Of a stretch of DNA of 39,225 nt, positions 36,701 through 39,225 are shown piece after piece. Source of the stretch: Staphylococcus canis. GTDB lineage: Bacteria; Bacillota; Bacilli; Staphylococcales; Staphylococcaceae. A program made the translations under genes and the position numbers. Positions within the stretch are counted from its first letter, which is position 1. Every line of letters starts with the position of its first letter. The notes beneath the pieces are model-generated. The model was given only the letters and a program-made list of their open reading frames with translations, made no database searches and had not been told where the DNA came from. Location of the stretch: the NCBI RefSeq assembly GCF_016238445.1, contig NZ_JABANU010000020.1, forward strand, positions 1-39,225, in the 5' to 3' direction.

Positions 36701-39225
36701 ACTTAATGACGTGCTTGCTGAAGTAGAAGTGCTTTCGCTTTCAGACGCTGACGTACTTGCTGATTCAGATGCACTCACTGACGCACTTGTTGAAGTCGAA
36801 GTACTTGTGCTTTCTGACGCTGATGTACTTGCTGATTCAGATGCGCTCACTGATGCACTTGTTGACTCGCTTGTTGAAGCCGATGTGCTTGCGCTTTCTG
36901 ATGCTGATGTGCTCGCTGATTCAGATGCACTCACTGATGCACTTGTTGACTCACTTGCTGAAGTCGAAGTACTTGTGCTTTCTGATGTTGACGCGCTTGC
37001 TGATTCTGATTCACTTACTGATGTGCTTGTTGACTCACTTACTGAAGCTGAAGTACTTGTGCTTTCTGATGCTGACGTACTTGCTGATTCAGACGCACTC
37101 ACTGACGCACTTGTTGACTCACTTGTTGAAGTCGATGTGCTTGCACTTTCTGATGCTGATGTGCTCGCTGATTCTGATTCACTTACCGATGTGCTTGTTG
37201 ACTCACTTACTGAAGCCGAAGTGCTCACACTTTCTGATGTTGATGTACTTGCTGACTCTGATTCACTTAATGACGTGCTTGTTGAAGTTGAAGTACTTGC
37301 ACTTTCTGACGCTGACGTACTTGCTGACTCAGATGCGCTTACTGATCCACTTACTGAAGTCGACGCGCTTTCACTTTCTGATACTGATGCGCTTGCTGAT
37401 TCAGATGCACTCACTGATGCACTTGTTGACTCACTTGCTGATTCAGATGCACTTGTACTTTCTGACGCTGACGTACTTGCTGATTCAGACGCACTCACTG
37501 ACGCACTTGTTGACTCACTTGCTGAAGTCGAAGTACTTGTGCTTTCTGATGCTGATGTACTTACAGATTCAGATGCACTCACTGACGCACTTGTCGATTC
37601 ACTTGTTGAAGCCGATGTGCTTACGCTTGCTGATGTTGACACGCTCGCTGATTCAGATGCACTCACTGATCCACTTACTGACTCACTTGTTGAAGTTGAA
37701 GTACTTGCACTTTCTGACGCTGACGTACTTGCTGATTCAGATGCGCTCACTGATGCACTTGTTGACTCGCTTGTTGAAGCCGAAGCGCTTGTGCTTGCTG
37801 ATGCTGATGCGCTTGTTGAGTCACTTTCTGATGTTGAAGTACTTTCGCTTACTGATGCTGATGTACTTGCTGACTCTGATGCACTCACTGATGCACTTGT
37901 CGACTCACTTGTTGAAGCCGAAGTGCTTGTGCTTTCTGATGTTGACGCGCTTGCTGATTCAGATGCACTCACTGATGCACTTGTCGATTCACTTGCTGAA
38001 GCCGATGCACTTGTACTTTCTGACGCTGATGTACTTGCTGACTCTGACGCACTCACTGATGCACTTGTTGACTCGCTTGTTGAAGTCGACGCGCTTTCAC
38101 TTTCTGACGCTGACGTACTTGCTGACTCTGATGCACTTAATGATGTGCTTGTCGATTCACTTACTGAAGCCGAAGTGCTCACACTTTCTGATGCTGACGT
38201 GCTCGCTGATTCAGATGCGCTCACTGATGCACTTGTCGATTCACTTGCTGAAGTTGAAGTGCTTGCACTTTCTGATGCTGATGTGCTCGCTGATTCAGAT
38301 GCACTCACTGATTCACTCGTTGAGTTACTTTCTGATGTTGAAGTACTTTCGCTTTCTGATGCAGACGTACTTGCTGATTCAGATGCACTTAATGACGCAC
38401 TTGTTGAGTTGCTTACTGATGTTGAAGTACTTTCACTTGCTAATAATGATGCACTCTTCGACTCACTCAATGATGTACTTTGAGATAAGGCTTCACTCTT
38501 CGAAGCACTTGCTGATACACTTTGTGATTGCGCTACACTTTTCGATTCACTTACCGATGTACTTGTTGATGCTAGTACACTTTGTGATGTGCTTCTACTC
38601 ATAGATAAACTTGTAGAAGTTGATGTGCTTGCCGATGCTGACTCACTTGCTGATTGCGATGCACTCATACTTGTTGATGCTGATATACTTAACGATTCTG
38701 AGGTACTTAATGATGAGCTTTCGCTTGCCGATGTCGATGCACTTATTGAACTTGATGTGCTTGCTGATAATGATGCGCTCTTCGACTCACTCAATGATGT
38801 ACTTTGAGATAAGGCTTCACTCTTCGAAGCACTTGCTGATGTACTCTGTGATTGTGCTACGCTTTTTGAGGCACTTACTGAAGTACTTGTTGAGTCAACT
38901 ATACTTTGTGATGTGCTTTTACTCATAGATGTACTTGTTGATGCTGATTCACTTGCTGATGCTGACTCACTCGCTGATTGTGATGCGCTTGCACTTGCTG
39001 ACGCTGATGTACTTAACGATTCTGAGGTACTTAATGAAGTACTTGCACTTGCTGATGTCGATGCGCTTATTGAACTTGATGTACTTGCTGATAATGACGC
39101 GCTCTTCGACTCACTCAATGATGTACTTTGAGATAAGGCTTCACTCTTCGAAGCACTTGCTGATGTACTCTGTGATTGTGCTACGCTTTTTGAGGCACTT
39201 ACTGAAGTACTTGTTGAGTCAACTA
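30734..39225 (-). CDS. sraP: Giant serine-rich repeat glycoprotein adhesin (SraP/SasA type), 5' part outside window
   Basis: The last 2829 residues of a cell-wall-anchored adhesin; the frame is still open at the right edge, so signal peptide, first repeat block and ligand-binding region are not seen. Nearly everything visible is alternating Ser-X (X = Ala, Thr, Glu, Val, Leu), the acceptor for O-GlcNAc from GtfA/B. The C-terminus has LPETG (encoded at 30842-30856), a hydrophobic segment [16 protein letters not shown] and a basic tail [13 protein letters not shown], a sortase A signal. It is followed by its dedicated export and glycosylation operon. S. aureus SraP is about 2270 residues in total, so this one is larger. 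Very long open frames on the opposite strand are by-products of the repeats. Confidence 0.95.
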   Translation of the reverse strand, partial: VDSTSTSVSASKSVAQSQSTSASASKSEALSQSTSLSESKSASLSASTSSSISASTSASASTSLSTSESLSTSASASASASQSASESASASESASTSTSMSKSTSQSIVDSTSTSVSASKSVAQSQSTSASASKSEALSQSTSLSESKSASLSASTSSSISASTSASESSSLSTSESLSISASTSMSASQSASESASASTSTSTSLSMSRSTSQSVLASTSTSVSESKSVAQSQSVSASASKSEALSQSTSLSESKSASLLASESTSTSVSNSTSASLSASESASTSASESESTSTSESNSTSESVSASESASTSASESASTSTSASESTSASVSASESASTSASESVSTSASVSESTSTSLSASESASTSASESESASTSTSESTSASVSASESASTSASESTSASASASESTSASVSASESASASTSESTSTSASTSESTSASVSASESASTSASVSESTSTSESDSTSASASASTSASASTSESTSASVSASESASTSASESASTSTSTSESVSGSVSASESASVSTSASVSTSASTSESTSASVSASESVSTSASESTSTSTSASESTSASVSASESASTSASESTSASESASESTSASVSASESASASVSESESASTSVSGSVSASESASTSASESASTSTSTSTSLSESESASTSTSESVSTSASVSESTSTSVSESESASTSASESASTSTSTSESTSASVSASESASTSASESTSTSASVSESTSTSVSESESASASTSESTSTSTSASESTSASVSASESASTSASESASTSASTSESTSASVSASESASTSASESTSTSTSTSASVSASESASTSASESESTSTSASTSLSESESVSTSVSESASTSTSTSASESASASVSESESASTSVSGSVSASESASTSASVSESTSTSESNSTSASVSASESASTSASVSESTSTSESNSTSASLSEFESASTSASASASTSASTSESTSASVSASESASTSASASASTSTSTSESTSGSVSASESASTLASESASASESASTSVSESNSMSASVSASESESTSASASISESTSASVSESESASASTSESTSASASTSESTSASVSASESVSTSASESTSTSASVSESTSTSTSASESTSTSVSASESASASTSESTSTSTSASESTSTSVSASESASTSASESTSTSTSASESTSTSLSASESASVSVSESESASTSVSESTSASVSASESASTSASVSESTSTSESNSTSASLSEFESASASTSESTSTSTSTSASVSASESASMSASESASTSTSTSESVSGSVSASASASESTSGSVSASESASTSASESASASASASESTSTSVSASESASTSASESVSTSASVSESTSTSLSASESASTSASESASTSTSTSESVSGSVSASESASASTSASASTSVSESESASTSASESTSTSTSVSESTSASVSVSESASTSASESASTSTSASESTSASVSASESASASTSESTSTSTSTSESTSTSVSASESASTSASESASTSTSASESTSGSMSASESVSTSASASTSTSTSTSESTSTSVSASESASTSASASTSASASTSESTSVSVSASESVSTSASASTSTSASVSESTSTSVSASESASTSASESESTSISASESTSASLSASESASASVSESESASTSASESTSTSVSASESASTSVSESASTSTSVSESTSASVSESESASTSASASTSTSASTSESTSASVSASESVSTSASASTSTSTSASESTSASVSASESASASTSESTSTSTSTSESTSASVSASESTSTSASESASTSTSASESTSASVSASESASESTSTSVSASESASTSASESASTSTSESNSTSASASTSASESASTSTSASESTSASVSASESASTSASESASTSASTSESTSASVSASESASTSASESTSTSTSTSASVSASESASTSASESTSTSASVSESTSTSVSESESASASTSESTSASASVSESTSASLSASESTSTSASLSESESASTSVSESTSASTSASESTSASLSASESVSTSASESASTSASASESTSTSVSESESASTSTSVSASASTSTSASVSESESASVSASESTSASTSASESTSASLSASESASTSVSESESTSTSTSTSLSEFESASASASESTSASASTSESMSASASESASTSASTSESTSTSVSESESASASASESTSISTSASESTSTSLSASESVSTSTSESASTSASTSESTSASVSESESASTSASASTSTSASVSESTSTSVSESESASASASESESASTSASESISGSVSASESASTSASASTSASTSASESTSASVSASESASASTSESTSTSVSVSESTSASVSESESASTSASESTSTSTSASESTSESLSESESTSTSTSESTSASASTSELTSGSVSASESASTSASASESTSTSESNSTSASLSESESASASASESESTSASASESTSASLSASESTSTSASLSASGSASTSVSESTSASASASESTSASVSASESASASVSASESASASTSESTSTSTSTSESTSASVSASESASTSVSESASTSTSASESTSGSMSASESVSTSASESTSASTSTSASLSASETPSDSSTSASVSASESVSTSASASTSASASTSESTSASVSASESVSTSASASTSASASTSESTSASVSASESASTSASESASTSTSTSESTSASVSASESASTSASESASTSTSESNSTSASVSASESVSTSVSASTSTSASASESTSASLSASESASTSASESASTSVSESTSASLSASESMSTASSTSTSTSTSTSTSTSMNPSTSESMDESTATTKGKEALPETGQASNNNGLLGAFAAMLAGLGLIKKSRKDRNEKQSK
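31321..31488 (-). repeat. Perfect 84-bp tandem duplication
   Basis: Bases 31321-31404 and 31405-31488 are identical over all 84 positions, and the next 22 bases begin a third copy that breaks off near 31510. A recent slippage or unequal crossover event inside the SRRP gene. Confidence 0.9.
38430..39225 (-). repeat. 324-bp long-period repeat at the upstream end of the visible repeat region
   Basis: Landmarks recur 324 bp apart: ACTTTGTGATGTGCTT at 38579 and 38903, and GCTCTTCGACTCACTC near 38780 and 39104. Two copies (38578-38901, 38902-39225) and part of a third (about 38430-38577) are present. In protein this is a 108-residue unit containing [10 protein letters not shown] and [15 protein letters not shown], with Lys and Gln that the 84-bp units lack. 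More copies may lie beyond the edge. Confidence 0.85.

Larger units (their letters stand above)
30928..39225 (-). repeat. Serine-rich dipeptide repeat region
   Basis: More than 8.2 kb of Ser-X coding repeats. The commonest spacing between equivalent motifs is 84 bp (28 residues); for example TGCACTTGTTGA recurs at 31247, 31331, 31415 and 31499. Irregular steps such as 114 bp are mostly 84 plus a multiple of 6, which keeps the dipeptide register. AGY and TCN serine codons alternate in a set pattern inside a unit. Confidence 0.93.

Noticed and set aside
30864..38604. Very long plus-strand open frames (over 2500 codons) opposite the SRRP gene, rich in Asp-Ala-Leu-Val or in Leu-Met-His
   Set aside because: They are mirror images of the Ser-X repeats: the complements of the TCA, AGT, GCA, ACA and GAA codons contain no stops in these frames. 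They lack proper ribosome binding sites, and the minus-strand frame ends in a true LPETG anchor.
39116..39118. TTG as start codon of the SRRP gene
   Set aside because: The same frame stays open for 35 more codons to the window edge and codes the same repeat unit, so this is an internal leucine and the gene begins outside the window.
30928..39225. Dense short repeats that could be mistaken for a CRISPR array or satellite
   Set aside because: There are no unique spacers of constant length, the repeats keep a reading frame in multiples of 6 and code for Ser-X, and no cas genes are present.

Overview
The window looks like a Staphylococcus chromosome, probably a species of the hyicus/intermedius/aureus kind. 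The proteins read like staphylococcal orthologues from end to end: ArsC/ArsB, a three-domain CstA, a CapA-N capsule set and an SraP/SecA2 locus. The DNA is AT-rich with strong AGGAGG ribosome binding sites. Every gene except cstA lies on the minus strand. No tRNA, rRNA, CRISPR array or insertion sequence was seen.

Layout from left to right. (1) 1-2.7 kb: two terminator hairpins, a DinB/YfiT-family thiol transferase gene (bstA-like) and an arsBC pair without arsR. (2) 2.6-3.8 kb: a shared promoter/operator region from which arsBC and the only plus-strand gene, cstA (rhodanese-TusA-DsrE sulfurtransferase), diverge. (3) 3.8-5.4 kb: an acyl-CoA synthetase (MbcS-like). (4) 5.6-19.7 kb: a capsule operon in the order capA-B-C-D-E-F-G, then a variable AT-rich cassette (O-acetyltransferase, glycosyltransferase, Wzy polymerase, Wzx flippase), then capL-M-N. 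It has a recognisable promoter upstream of capA and a terminator after capN. CapD/CapN would make UDP-D-FucNAc, CapE/F/G would make UDP-L-FucNAc, CapM starts the lipid-linked unit, CapL adds the second sugar, and CapA/B/C control chain length. The usual last genes capO and capP, which supply UDP-ManNAcA, are absent, so this is probably a capsule with a different third sugar.

(5) 19.9-30.4 kb: a complete accessory Sec locus, secY2-asp1-asp2-asp3-secA2-gtfA-gtfB, tightly coupled and ended by a terminator. (6) 30.7-39.2 kb: its substrate, a giant serine-rich repeat glycoprotein. Its last 2829 residues are visible, nearly all Ser-X repeats followed by LPETG, a membrane segment and a charged tail. 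The start of this gene, with signal peptide and binding region, lies beyond the right edge. GtfA/GtfB add GlcNAc to the serines, Asp2 probably O-acetylates the sugars, Asp1-3 and SecA2/SecY2 export the protein, and sortase anchors it.

The most notable points are the capO/capP-less capsule locus placed directly beside the SRRP/accessory Sec locus, the layered repeat structure of the SRRP gene (84-bp units, a 324-bp long-period repeat and long identical blocks far apart), a hairpin-rich gap between the SRRP gene and secY2, and the regulator-less ars/cstA divergent promoter sharing one inverted repeat.
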